DNA from: Prunella strophiata
Lineage: Eukaryota; Chordata; Aves; Passeriformes; Prunellidae
Assembly (NCBI GenBank): GCA_036583965.1
Contig: JAZBQD010000006.1
Coordinates: forward strand, 737,621-801,620
Direction of reading: 5' to 3'
DNA: 64,000 bases
In this document: piece by piece, positions 10,849 to 24,764 of the stretch
Layout of the letters: each line of letters starts with the position of its first letter
Position numbering within the stretch: the stretch's first letter is position 1
The notes under the pieces: generated by a model
Told to the model about the DNA's origin: nothing
What the model saw: the letters and a program-made list of their open reading frames with translations, nothing else
Database searches by the model: none
Position numbers and translations under genes: made by a program

Positions 10849-11662
10849 AGTTCAGGTATGACAATACCCACTCTCCCTGGAAGGGAGACGAGGACTACAC
10901 CCAGTGATCCAGGACCTACTCAAGAAGGGGACCTTAGCACCATGCATGTCCCCCCATAATACACCCTTATTACCAGTAAAGAAGTCAAATGGGACTTACA
11001 GGCTTGTCCAAGATATAAGAGAAGTCAATAAAAGAACAGTGATACCAGTAGTGCCTAACCTGTATACACTATGGATTAATATCCCCCCATCACACCAGTG
11101 GTTTAGTGTGATAGACCTAAAAGATGCCTTTTGGGCTTGCCCATTAGCAGAAGAAGGTAGAGATATATTTGCCTTTGAATGGGAAGACCTCAATTCAGGG
11201 AGAAAGCAACAGATTTGGTGGACTAGGTTACCCCGAGGGTTTTCCAAATCCCCAAACCTATTTGGTCAAGCACTAGGGGAAGTACTACAGCTGTTCTCCA
11301 TCAAACCTGAGATATAGCTCATCCAGTATGTAGATGATTTGCTTCTCTCAGAACGGGAAGAAAATGAAGTTGAGGAATCCACCATAGCATTGTTAAATTT
11401 TCTGGGGAACCAAGGACTTTGAGTATCAAAAGGGAAACTCCCATTTGTGGAGCGTGAAGTAAAATACCTAGGACATGTGATTTGTCAAGGGAGCCAGTGG
11501 CTGAACCCTGAGAGAATTGCAGGGATAGCCTCACTCCCATGGCCAAAAACTTTGAGGGAAGTTAAAAGTTTCCAGGCTTGTTGGGATATTGTAGGCTATG
11601 GATTGAAGGATACATGCAGGCCATCAGGTTCTTGTATGAAACGCTAGTAGAAGAAGAGATTA
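10849..11662 (+). pseudogene. pol: ERV A reverse transcriptase, stop-containing; identical to copy B
   Basis: Encodes most of a retroviral RT (RNA-dependent DNA polymerase). Visible motifs are the LVQDIREVN fingers block, the VIDLKDAF block with the first catalytic Asp, the LPRGFSKSPNLF block and the QYVDD catalytic box (near 11325-11338). In-frame stops fall at 10859 (TGA), 11315 (TAG) and 11420 (TGA). The whole 814 bp is base-for-base identical to 50011-50824, including these stops, whereas sequence on both sides differs by roughly 10% or more. Inactive. Confidence 0.9.
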
Positions 11663-12026
11663 TGTGAGAAAAAGATGATGAGTAAAAGTTAGAAGCTTTA
11701 AAGCAAAAATTAGTGCACTGGCACTGAGTCTTCCTGCCTTAGACAAACCTTTTTATCTGTTTATCAATCCAGAAAAAGGAGTAGCACATGGAGTATTAGC
11801 CCAGGAGTAGGGAGGATCCAGGAACCAGTGGCCTATTTATCAAAATTACCAGACCCTGTCAGCTGGGGATGCTGCTACCACCTGCATTCAGGTGGTAGCA
11901 GCAACTGCTGTACTCGTAGAGGAAAGAAAAAAATTAATGTTTGGGGGAAAATTGAAAATGTATACCCCACACTCAGTTAGAAGTATCCTAAGTCAAAAGG
12001 CTAAGGAATGGCTCACCAACTCCTAA

Positions 12027-12584
12027 GTGTTAAAGTATGAAGATGTCTTAATAGATAATGATTTAGAGCTAATCGTGAGCAACCAACTCAACCCTGCCCA
12101 GTTGTTGTATGGAGAACCAGGTGGGGAATTAATACATAACTGCCTAGAGGTTATAAACTATCAAACTAGAGTAAGAGAAGACCTAACAGATCAACCACTC
12201 CAAGGAGGGAAACAATCTTCAAGGGTAATTAAGGGGCACCAGGTATTGGGGTACGCTATAGTGGATGAAGGGTTGGTAGCTCTAGAAAAGGGAAAGTTAC
12301 CTTCCAACTGGTCAGTCCAAGCATGTGAGTTATATGCCCTAAAACGAGCTCTGGAAATATTAACACAGAAAAGAGGAATAATATATACAGACTCAAAATA
12401 TGCTTTTGGCGTAGTGCATACCTTTGGAAAAATTTGGGAAGAGAGGGGGTTATTAAAGTTAAAGGAAAGGGGACTGATTCACAAAAAACTTATTTCAGAA
12501 GTGTTAGAAACCTTACAATTACCAGAGGAAGTGGCAGTAGTATATGTTAAAGGACATCAAAAAGGGGCCACTCAAGAGGCATGA
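12027..12584 (+). pseudogene. pol: ERV A RNase H domain with active-site deletion
   Basis: RNase H normally degrades the RNA strand of the RNA:DNA hybrid. The ELYALKRALE helix and the TDSKYAF segment (second catalytic region) and the KGHQKGA end are visible in an open frame of 185 codons. Compared with copy B (51385-51400), about 15 bases are missing near 12218, and these encode the YIDGSS strand that carries the first catalytic Asp. The frame is kept but the enzyme would be inactive. Confidence 0.8.
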
Positions 12585-12789
12585 GGGAACAATTTAGCAG
12601 ATTTAGAAGCTAAAAATGCAGGTGAATCAAGGGCAGAAAAGCTAATGATGATATTAACCCCCATGGGAGAAATGCAGTAAGTCCTGTATTCAGTGGGACA
12701 GAAGAGGAAGAACTCCTTAAAATAGAAGGCAAGAAAGATCACAAATGGAAGTGGAGATTACCAGATGGGATACAAATGTTGAATAAGCC

Positions 12790-13627
12790 CCTTGCCAGGA
12801 AAATGTAAGAAGGCATACATGGTACAACACATTGGGGTACTCAAGCGCTAAGTGATCAATTTCTCAGGGACTGGGGCTGCATAGGAATTTTTGGAATAGC
12901 TAAGCAAGTTACTGAACAGTGTGTGATATGTCAACAAGTGAATAAGAAAGTAATGAAGAAAACACCCAGAGGAGGGTGAGAACTAACCTTAAGACCCTTT
13001 CAAAACATCCAAGTAGACTTTACTGAGCTTCCCCAGGTACAATGGTGGAAATTTTTGCTAGTGATAGTACATCACTTGACTCATTGGGTACAAGCAGTAC
13101 CCATTGTGAAAGCCAATATTGTGAGTAAAACACTTCTAGAGTCAATCATCCCCCAATTTGGGATGGTAAACAGGATTAATTCAGACCAAGGAACTAATTT
13201 CACATCTAAGATATTGAAAAAAGTTTTTCAAGCCCTGGAAGTAAAATGGGAATTATACATTCCACAGCATCCACAGAGTTCTGGTTGTGTTGAGAGGATG
13301 AATCAAACTCTTAAAAGAGCTCTAGTTAAGCTAATGATTGAAATCCAAATGTCATTGATAAAATGTCTCCCTTTAGCCTTGTTAAGGATTAGAACCCAAC
13401 CCTGGGCAGATCTGGGGATCTCACCCTATGAAATTATGTTTGAGTTACCCTTCTTGACCTCACCCCAGAAGGCTACCACCTATGAGGAAGGTAAAGCCAA
13501 CACCAAGAAATATGTTATGTCTACAGCACAAACCTTAAGACATGAAGGGGCAATTCCTCAAACTACCACCCTGGATTTCAGAATCCATAATATTAATCCC
13601 AGGGATTGGGTAATGATCAAGTCATGA
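12790..13627 (+). pseudogene. pol: ERV A integrase, one stop
   Basis: Zinc-binding HHCC region near 12820-12950 (THWGTQALS .. CVICQQVNK), then a TGA stop near 12978, then an open core domain of 190 codons. The DDE triad can be seen: Asp in QVDFTELPQ (near 13016), Asp in NSDQGTNF (near 13178) and Glu in CVERMNQ (near 13291). Family: retroviral integrase, class I-like. The C-terminal part ends at 13627. Confidence 0.85.
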
Positions 13628-14329
13628 AGAGATCAGCCTTTAACTCGTCCATGGGAAGGTCCTTTTCAGGTACTACTCACCACCAAATAGGCCATGCAAA
13701 CTGCAGAGTGGGGATGGACTCATGCCAACAGAGGTAAAGGCCCAGTAGGCAAAGAATCCAAAGAATGGACTATAACATCCAGGCCTGGGGAAACAACATT
13801 GACTCTGAAGCAGAGACCGAGAGACAACCAGAAAAACAACAATGCGCCCAAAAAGTAGAGTCAAGCTTCCACCCTTCAGCTCGAGAACTGTTTTTCTCTT
13901 TTAATGGGCGAGAATTACAAGCATCTGTTGAGGGGAAGTACACAAGCGACTGTAAGAGGTAATGGGGTGTGGGCAATAAATGGGCACTTTCTTCAAGAAC
14001 CACAAGTAAATTAGGACAAGGAGGGCAAGACTGGGTTGGCCCCTTTGTTCACTACCAAGAAGATTGCATTGCCCTGCTGCAGGTAGCAACCCCATAGGCA
14101 TGGTAATGAGACATTGGTTTCAAAGAATTGAAGATTCTAAGACAATGGTTGCTGAGTTAGCTAAAGTAGAAAGATAAGCTTTTGTTTAGAGGTAACAGAA
14201 GCTGGACTTAGATAAGCTACCTGGACACCATTTCTCACTACTTGTCAATATCATGGAGAACAGACTTCCTCACCCATTGAACATAAGGAAGCAGGGGGAT
14301 TTAGTTTTGTCACGCAGGGGGGGTTTAGT

Positions 14330-14674
14330 TGTCACGTAAGCTGAAAAGGTAGAAAGGTCAGAGCGAGGAAGACTCTTTTGACTTGCTCATTTTTGAAGAC
14401 CCCTCCCCAAAAGGGAGCCCCGACCCATTTCAGGGAACAAACTACACATGCTTAATAGCCTTTCTTTCAATTTGCATGGGAAGCGGGGCAGAGGTAGCAA
14501 CAGGGGTATGAATATGCATCTGTATTTTCTATATTCAACACTTTTGTAAATAAAAGGCTTTGTAATGATCGATAAAACTCGTAGTGCAGGTTGGGACCAA
14601 TCCCACGCACTACCCAGCGCTGCAATAAACATACACTTTCTAACTTTAAATTGTTAGAGAGTATTTGTCTGTCA
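14330..14674 (+). mobile_element. LTR following ERV A
   Basis: TGTCACG start directly after a G-rich purine tract, end CTGTCA at 14674. TATA-like 'gtaaataaaagg' near 14547 and a polyadenylation signal AATAAA near 14624 followed by a short U5. Sequence resembling the ERV's own 3' part continues beyond it (14780-14870 resembles 14021-14110: 'gggtagc..cc(c)cataggcatgg'), so the LTR may be nested in, or duplicated with, an older element. Confidence 0.75.
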
Positions 14675-15076
14675 TAGTTGAATATAGATATTAGATCTAT
14701 ATTCATATTTTAGTAATTCAGTAAGGCAGGGACAAAAGGCCATACTGGACCTCTGTTATTCCTCAATTGTCTTTTAGTACAACAGGGACTGGAGGGCAAG
14801 ACCGAGTTGCCCTCTGTACTCACCACTAAGGTACACCAACTATGGGTAGCAGCCACATAGGCATGGTTGATGGGAGTCAAAGCCATACCAGACCTCTGTG
14901 ATGTCCTTTGGTTCATTACAAATAAGTGTGTCTAGGGAAAACCTGGCATTTTTTTCTTCAGTTCCCACTGTCCCTGCCCACATCAACAGATGCTAGTATG
15001 ATTCATTCAAGAGAGAAAAATTTTTTTGAATTAATTGTTCAAGCCAAATGACTTATAGAAAAGGAGAAGGGGGATT
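14675..15076 (+). other. Decayed ERV internal sequence before an LTR
   Basis: Partial duplicate of the 14021-14110 stretch, then AT-rich sequence ending in the purine tract 'aaaaggagaaggggga' (15058-15073) immediately before the TGTGATAGG start of the next LTR. This is the expected polypurine-tract position. No open frame. Confidence 0.55.
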
Positions 15077-15460
15077 TGTGATAGGTGAGAAATGCAATGG
15101 TTGACTCTCACAATTAAAAGGCAAATATTATGTATACGTTAAGAGAAGTTTTATAGATTTATAGTTATGTTTCACCCCATTGCTTTGTTGTCACAAGATG
15201 GCCTGGGTAGTTGGGGCATTTGGGAGGGTCGGCTCATAACTATGGCAACACCTGACCTCCAATCAAGATGTAAGAAAGTGATCTCCACCACTGGACAGCA
15301 AAGGAGTCAATTGACAAGACTTTGGGAGGGGCTAAAGGGTTAAAAGAAGGAACATTCTTTGTGTGGATGGTCAGAAAAAATCCTTTGCTCCCAGTGTGAG
15401 AAACATGTTCACTCTCCTGTGAAAATTTAAAAGTTCAATAAAGGAAAATCGGAGACAAGG
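15077..15460 (+). mobile_element. LTR (plus) after polypurine tract
   Basis: Starts TGTGATAGGTGAG directly after a purine tract; promoter-like 'gggttaaaagaagg' near 15339 and AATAAA near 15437. Right end unclear, since 15461-15530 may be U5 or belong to the next element. Confidence 0.65.
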
Positions 15461-16095
15461 ACCATAGAGCAAAGGTTATTATGGCCAGGTGCATTTTGGC
15501 ACTCAGCTAAGACCACACTTCGGCGGCATTACCCTTTAAATACCTTTTCCACTACATTAGCCTGTTACATATTCATAGACCCTTATGCATAATAAACTTT
15601 TCCCCAAACTAGTTTACATGTTCCAAGAATTGTTTAGCATATCTCCTCCTTGGATCTGCCTTTTTAGAGCATGTGTATTCCTTGGTTGTGCTTTTAGTCT
15701 ATTCTTATCACCTCCAGTTTTTGGGCCTTGGTCCACAATGTCTTCAGATGGTGGGTGCTGATAGTTGGCATATCTGTAGCAGGTATCTTCATATGTTTAT
15801 TGGATGTTATCCCATCCAAGCAGGCATTTTAATACAAGCATACTTATAGCAGCTATTTCATTTCTATGTCTAAGCTTAATTAACAGAAATAAAAACTATG
15901 TCTTTATAACAAAATTACTTTAACATTACACATATAAAATCCATTTTAATATTTGCAAAAAGCCAGTATTATAATATATAACACCCAGCGCAAATTATTT
16001 TCTCTATTCAGTCTTCTGTTGTATTTTTTTAATAAGGTTTTAAATAAATCTTTTAAATTTTTGGAAGTGAGTATCATTTCTTACAATATGGAAGC
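15461..16095. other. AT-rich, probable retroelement debris
   Basis: 15470-15660 has the look of an LTR read on the minus strand (complement of 'ggttattatgg' gives a polyadenylation-like ataataacc, complement of 'ccctttaaatacc' gives a TATA-like ggtatttaaagg). 15840-16095 is AT-rich with no coding frame. Confidence 0.4.
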
Positions 16096-16345
16096 ACAGA
16101 ACAATAAGAAGCTTATTAACCTATGAAGTGAGAATAAGCAAGGATAAGTTATAAATATGTATAGGCAATAAAAACTTTCACAAATATATATGAGCTTTAG
16201 TATATATAAACAGAGTGTCTGCTCTGTTTGGCACACGTTTTGTGGTAGAGAGATCCCCCATGTGTCCAGTGCTAAATAAACATACCTGCTTTACAATTTT
16301 TCTAATTGTAGAGCCCTTATTCTGTGTGTCACCCATGAGTTACTC
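16096..16345 (+). mobile_element. LTR 3' portion (plus)
   Basis: TATA-like 'tatatataaacag' near 16199, then 'tttggcacacgttttgtgg' and AATAAA near 16275, then a short U5. This layout and wording match a common avian LTR type. The 5' boundary is not defined. Confidence 0.6.
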
Positions 16346-18431
<2,086 letters not shown>

Positions 18432-18769
18432 GAAAAAACCTGTGAGTGCCCCAACACTTGCAAGCTTTGTCCACTGCTCCATCTTCCCCCCAGAGTGGAG
18501 GACCCACATTGGGAAGAGCCCTGGTGACCCACATTCCTGGTGATCCACATTGGGAAAACACCTGTGCCTTTCCCTGCCCCTGGCAATGACATGACATGTA
18601 ATAGAAGAACATGAGGATCTGGCCATACCCACATCATTATATTTGATCCCACCTCAGGTCATTGCCAGGGGCAGGGAAAGGGACTCTCTCATGAGGAGAA
18701 AGGTGTCCTTTCCAGGTGGGAGAAAATACGTAGTCAGGAAGAGCCGGTCAGTGTTGTAGTTTTTCCATT

Positions 18770-19075
18770 TTTAAAAAATAATTTGTTTTATTCCTTCTGT
18801 TATCAATATTGTTGCTGTTCCTGTTTGTTTGTTAACTCATTGCTGTTCTCAGTAAATTGTTCTTATCCCAGAGTGGGATCTTTGCCTTTTGTGGTTTTCA
18901 TCAGAGGTGGGAGGGAAGCGAGCAGCAGCACGGTTTTAGTGGGAGCATAGAATTGAGGAATCCCATTCCTAAACCCTGGCCCATGGAAACTGCATATCCC
19001 AGCTGGTCCCAGCCCTGGTGGCCATGGCAACAGCCTTGGGAGTGGGTACCTGGCTGGGAGCTGTAGGAACCTTTT
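18770..19075 (+). mobile_element. LTR/3'UTR-like fragment
   Basis: AT-rich start, then 'cagtaaattgttcttatccc' and 'tttttgtggttttcatcaga'-like sequence, similar in style to common avian LTR ends. Could also be the 3' UTR of the zinc-finger gene. No coding content. Confidence 0.3.
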
Positions 19076-19399
19076 CACTGCGCCCAAGTGTGGGGACCCT
19101 GGGGGGCATCCCCTAAGTTAGGGAGACACAAGAGGCTTCCCTCAAAGCTGTTAAGACCCCATTGGCTCCCCCAGTTCCTATGTCTGTTCCTATGTCCCTG
19201 AGCCACTCCCTCCCTATTCCCCTATTGCCCATCATCTTTGTGCTGCCCAAGAGCACCGTTCAGCCCCGACCTCTGGGGACAGAGAGAAACCTGGACCCTC
19301 AACATATGGGTGCTCTGGGACTCTGAACATCTCTGCATGGCTGAATTAAACATCTGTGGATATTATGCAAAGGCTCTTTCTGCTTTTTTATCCTGGACT

Positions 19400-19580
19400 T
19401 TACTAGCAGATATTCAAGCTACAACACCCAGGGACAGGACTGGAGGGACTGGCTGCAGCTGAGTTTGGGCAGGCTTAGGTAGGATCTCAGGAAAAGGTTT
19501 TTTCCCCCAGAGACTGCTGGGGCAGTGCCCAGGCTCCCCAGGGAAGGGTCACAGCTCCAGGGCTCTCTGAGCTCCAGCAG
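19400..19580 (+). mobile_element. CR1 3' UTR fragment
   Basis: The order 'aggatctcaggaaaaggttttttcccccagag', 'gggcagtgcccaggctcccc', 'ggtcacagctccagggctc' is the CR1 3' UTR pattern also seen at 1290-1400. It is cut off at about 19580 by the 75-bp tandem array. Confidence 0.65.
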
Positions 19581-22500
19581 CATTTGGACACTTGCTGCCA
19601 GGATCTCATGGAACCAAGGGTCAATTCTGACAAAAAGGGGCCTCATTGAACCCATGGACTGCTTCAACATTTCCAGGTCTAGTGGAAAGAAAACTTCATT
19701 GTGGCACAGCAAGGCCTTGTGGGACCCAGGAGATCACTGTGTTGCAATGAAATGTCATGGAACCAATGGTCAGTTGTGACCCAGGAGGCCTCATGGATCC
19801 CAGGAGACCATTGTGGAGCCATGGAATCCCATGAAACAAATGGGCAATTGTGAAACAGCAGGGCTTTGTGGAATCCAGGTGCTCCAGGGACATTGCCAGG
19901 CCTCATCCTATCAGGGTGGCATTATTACACAGCAAGGCCTCAGGGATCCTGTGAGACCATTGTAGGGCAATGGAATTTCATGGAAGGAAGGCTCCTTTGT
20001 GACAAAACACAGCCTTGTGGAACTCAGGGGCCACTGGGACAGATGCATAGTTCATAGAAGCAAATGTCCATTGTGAAAAATTTCAGCCTCATGAAACCCC
20101 AGAGGCCAGTGTGACACAATGAAATCTTGGTGAACCAAGAGTCAATTGTAAACACAGTGGGGTGTAATGGAAGCCAGGTGCCACTTGGATATTGCTAGGG
20201 CATATGGAACTCAGCATCCTTTGTGACATAGCGTAGCCCTGTGGAACTTAGCAGAGCATTGGGACAACATGGAATCTTAAGAATACTTTGACAAAGTGAG
20301 GCCTCATAGGACACAGGTGCCACTGGGACATTGCCAGAGCTTCTGGAACCTGGTGTCCATTATGACACGGCACATCTCATGGAAACCTGAAGATTACTGT
20401 GATGCAATGGAGTCCCATGGAACTAAGTGTCAGTTGAGAGCCCAGCACAACCTCATAAAATCCAGGAGACCATTGTGACCCAATACAATCTCATGAAACC
20501 AAGTGTGAAGTTACACTGCAGAGCCCCATGGAACCCAGAGGCCGCTGGTACACTGCCAAAGTTCATGTGAGCAAAGAGCAGTTATGACAAAGTGGAGTCT
20601 CATGAATCCCAGGAGACTATTGTAGCACCATGGAATCTCATGGAACCAGGTGTCCACTGTTTCACAGAGTGGCCTCATAGAGCACTGGAGACCATTGGGA
20701 TGAAATGGAAACACATGGAACAAAGTCTCCTTTTTGACACTATGGGGCCACATGCAACCAAGGAAGCCATTGTGATGCAATGGAGTCTCATGGAACCAAA
20801 TCTCAATTGCATCAAAGAGGGGCCTCATGGAACCCAGGACATCATTGTAACATTGTGGAATCTCACGGAACTCAGTGCTCACTCTTTGACAGCAAAGAGT
20901 CATAGAATGCTGGAGACCATTGTGATCCAATGGAAACACATGGAACCAACTGTCCACTTTTTTACTACAGGGCCACATGGAACACTGGAGACAGTTGTGA
21001 TGCAATGGAGTCCCATGGAACCAAGGCTCTATTGTGATGCAGTGGGGCCTCATGGAACCAAGGAGACCATTTTGGCACAATGGTATCTCAGGGAACTCAG
21101 CGTCAATTGTTAAAAGAGCACAGCCTCATGGACCCCAGGAGACATTGTGATGCAATAGAATCTCATGGAACAAAGTTTTAATTTTGAAACTGTAGGACCT
21201 CATGGGATACAGAAGAACATTGCAACACAATGGAATCTCATGGAGCCAAGGCTCCACTGTGGCACAGCAATGCTTCATGGCGCCCAGGTGACCATTGTGA
21301 CAGAATGAAATCTCATTAAATGAAATTTCAATTCTGACACAGTGGGTCCTCCTTGGACCCACTAGACCATTTAGTCATAACAGGAAGTCATGGAACCGAG
21401 TTTCAGTTGTGACACAGGGGGGGGGGCTCATGGAACCCAGGGCACCATTGTGACATAATGGAATCTCATGGAACCAAGTTTCATTTTTGAACACAGCAGG
21501 GACTTGTGGAACCCACATGGCAATGGGACAGCTCCAGGGCTTTTGCTACCCTGTGTCCATTGTTACACAGTGGGGCCTAATAGAACCCAGTAGACCATTG
21601 TGACACAATGAAATCTCAAGGAATCAAGGCTCCATAGTGACATAGAAGGAACTCATGAAATCTAAGAGACCATTGTGACTCCATGCAATGTCATGGAAAC
21701 AAGGCTCCATTGTGACAAACAGGGACCTCATGGAACACAAGGGTCAATGCAACATTGCCAGGTCTAGTGGAAACAGAGCTCCATTGTGGCACAGCAAGGA
21801 CTGATGAGAGCTGGGAGGCCACTGTGGCACAATGGAATCTCATGGAAACAATGGTCAATTGTAACACAGGAGATCTCATGGAACCCAGGTGCCACTGGGA
21901 CATTGCCAGGTCATTTGGAACCCAGTGTCCATAGTACAGCTCATGGAAACCTGAAGATCATTGTGCTGCAATGGTATCTCATGGAAACAAGTGTCAATTG
22001 AGATGCAGCAGGGCCTCTCGGTACCCAGATGCCATTGGGACCTTGAAACAGCTCGTGGAAACAAGGACACCAGCTTCTGGAAACATTGTGACACAGCAGA
22101 GCCTCATGGAACCCAGGACACCATTGGAATGCAGTGGAATCAAGTGTCTACTGTGACAAAGCAGGGCCTCATAGAACCTCGAAGACCACAGGATGCAATG
22201 TAATCTCACAGAACCAAAGCTCCCTTTTGAAGAAACAGGGCCTCATGGAACATAGGCACTAGGACATTGCCAAGGTTTGTGGAACCCAGATTCCATTGTG
22301 ACACAGCTCAGCTCATGGAACCATAGAGACCATTGTGACATAATGGAATCATGGGGAGCCAAGTGTCAATTGTAAACACTGTGGGGTCTCATGTAACCCA
22401 GGTGCCACTATGACATTGCCACAGCCAGTACAAAAAAAGGCTCAATTGAGGCACAGCAAGGCCTCATGGGACCTAGGAGACCATTGTGAGGGAATGGAAT

Positions 22501-22779
22501 CCCATGGAACCAAGGCTCTACCATTATACAGCAGGGCCTCTTGGAACCCAGGAGACCATTATGACACAGTGGATCTCATGGAACAAAGTGTCAGTTTTCA
22601 ACACAGTGCAGCCTCATGGAACTCAGCAGATCATTGTGACAGCATGGAATTTCATGAATCCAAGACTCTACTTTGACGAAGTGGGGCCTTGTGGAACACA
22701 GGTGCCACTGGGACATTGCAAGGTGTTGTGGAACCCACTGTCCGTTGTGACACAGCACAGCGTCATGGAACCAGGAGAC
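19580..22779 (+). repeat. Degenerate 75-bp tandem array, forward arm
   Basis: About 42 units. The word 'catggaacc' with 'ccattgtgac' recurs every 73-76 bases (for example 20640, 20716, 20791, 20865, 20940, 21014, 21090, 21163, 21238), with a second related 'atggaac' half-way (about 37 bases), so each unit is itself a doubled ~37-mer. Units differ from one another at many sites, unlike the 53-bp array at 43-45 kb. Because 75 is a multiple of 3, long chance frames arise; they are not genes. Confidence 0.9.
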
Positions 22780-23265
22780 TGTGGAGTGCCTCTGCCCTGG
22801 GAGGTAGGGATTCTACCTAGACAGACAGCATTGGCCAGGGGCGTGACTTAAAGAAGATTCCACTCCTCCACCCTGTGGGGCGTGCCCCCCCAAGCCCGAG
22901 AAAAGACACCCCACCCCATTTTGTCAGATAAGGAATGGTCCCAGAATGTTCTTCTTTTCCTGCACCCTGATTGGTTTAAATTCTACTGCAGTGTTCCTGC
23001 CTTAGTTGTTCCCATTGGTTGTCCTCCTTGATCTACCCCTTTGCAGTCCTCTGCTCCTCTCGCTATTGAACCCCAACCCTAAACTCCATCCCTACTCTGG
23101 CATATAAAACCCATGACTCTACCTTCAATCTTGTCTTGGTCCCTGGCTCAATAAAGGATCCTGGATTTTGCTGTCTTGTTTTTGTCTTTTCCTGTTGGTC
23201 ATTAGTGGCTGCCTGAGGTCCAAGACTCCAGGGCCTGGGGGAGTTGTTGCCCCCTTGCTGCGGTG
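22780..23265 (+). mobile_element. LTR inserted in the 75-bp array
   Basis: Interrupts the array, which resumes at about 23270. U3 with a CAAT-like 'ctgattggttta' near 22966, TATA-like 'gcatataaaaccc' near 23100 and AATAAA near 23150, then a U5. TG start at 22780; the right end lies near 'ggaatgca' (23270). No clear target duplication because the flanks are themselves repeats. Confidence 0.8.
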
Positions 23266-23415
23266 GAATGCAACCGGAGATGATTGTGTTGTAATGGAAT
23301 CTCATGGAACCAAGGCTCTATTGCGACATAGCGGGGCCCCTTGGAATTCAGGAGACCATTATGACGCAAAGATATCTCATGGAACTAAGTGCAAACTGTC
23401 AACACAGCAGGGTGT
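23266..23415 (+). repeat. 75-bp array, last forward units
   Basis: About two units ('aatggaatctcatggaaccaagg', 'aggagaccattatgacg') in the same orientation as 19580-22779, separated from it only by the LTR. Confidence 0.8.
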
Positions 23416-24764
23416 AACAGTCCAATTTTTAAAGTTATTAGAAATGCCTCTGTCCGAATTAAGGTGCAAACAAGACCATATGCCAAAGTCAACAGTATGG
23501 AGTTTGTTTAGTAGTAAATATGAGAGAGAGAGAGAAGAGAAAGAAATAGGAAAAGGTGGGGGGGATGGGGATGTGACAGCCTGGTGAGAGAACGGGAAAA
23601 TGAGGTTAGTTTTCCAACAGTGGACTTGTGAGACTTCTTAGGGAGTTGCAAAGAAAAGAAGATAACTTGTTAGCATAAACAACCTGCAGGTGTTTTTTTT
23701 TTTTCTACTCTGTTTTTCTGTTCTTCTCAAGGACTGTTTGTGAGAAAGATGTTTTTATTAATTAGCCAATCAAGCAGAATGTATCAAATCTGTCTATAAA
23801 AAGAGGAGAGTTTTGTATTAAAGCATTGTTATATGCAACCAGCCTGCTGGTGAATTTGTGTAATTTCTTGCTCAATGGTCACATCTGGTGATGGATGACG
23901 TGTGTTGGCATGTTGTAAGCATTAAAATACAATGCACAGAACTACATTATTAAACTTAAAACTTCCTAATATCTTGCTAAATATACTTTTCTGTAGCTTA
24001 GGGAATTATTCTAGACAAGTGTTAATACACAGACCATTGTTCTATTTGTCCTTACTTTCTACATCTCATATAACTTTTCTGCTGACAAATCTTATGGCTA
24101 CTGCTGTTTCTGAGGCCTGCCTTTTGCAGCTTTCCCAAAACCCTCTGATTTGAAGGATTCCCACATGAAACTTCCTTTCAATACCTCTGAGGCTACTCCT
24201 GTTCTGTCCACAGTCTCCACACAACTGAGCACAGGGCCATCAGCCTCTACCTGCTGTTTATGAATAGCCCTGCAAGACCAATCTTGGGAGATTTTGTGGT
24301 CCTTTCAAAGGTCTGTGAAAATGGAAACATAGTGGTCAAAGTTATTTTTTCCCAAATCTTGTAGTGACAGAACAAGGGTCAGTATCTTTAAACTGAATGA
24401 GTGGGGATTTAGGTTTGTTGGAAGGAGGAAATATTTTACTACAAGAGTAGCACAAAACTGCAATTGTTTTTCCAGAGAAGTAGATGCACAATCCCAAAAT
24501 TCTTCAAGGTCAGAAGGTTTGTGCCACCCCCTCACAGAGTTTGGAATTCCTATTGTGTGAGTTTTCTGATATACTGAATGACTTCACAACACTTCTGGCC
24601 AGAATGTCTGCTGAGGACCAGCCAGGCTGCTGCAGTGGCAGTGACCTCACAGTGACCATTGCAGCCCTGTCCCCTGGGTCTGGTTCTCCCCTTTCCTCTG
24701 CTCCCGTCTTGTCTCTGTTTTCCCCCTCCCCTGCCCCAGAAGCTGACAGAGCCAGGGTGGCACA
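23416..24764. other. Spacer between the two array arms; possible LTR
   Basis: 23520-23545 is a GA-run, 23555-23580 a G-rich purine run, and 23795-23830 has 'gtctataaaaagaggag', compatible with a polypurine tract followed by an LTR promoter on the plus strand. From 23930 to 24764 only chance frames are seen. The array orientation is opposite on the two sides of this spacer. Confidence 0.4.

Larger units (their letters stand above)
10650..14329 (+). mobile_element. ERV copy A, pol-only gammaretrovirus-like remnant
   Basis: Starts inside the end of protease, then runs through reverse transcriptase, RNase H and integrase and a non-coding 3' part (13650-14329), followed by an LTR at 14330. Gag, most of protease and the 5' LTR are absent. 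The pol order and motifs are those of class I (gammaretrovirus-like) elements. All domains carry stops, frameshifts or deletions. It is the sister of copy B at 48.05-52.95 kb. A purine tract occurs twice before the LTR (near 14285-14298 and 14313-14323). Confidence 0.85.

Noticed and set aside
20511..21113. 189- and 173-codon frames on opposite strands
   Set aside because: They are produced by the 75-bp repeat, whose period is a multiple of three; the peptides simply repeat a 25-residue pattern.
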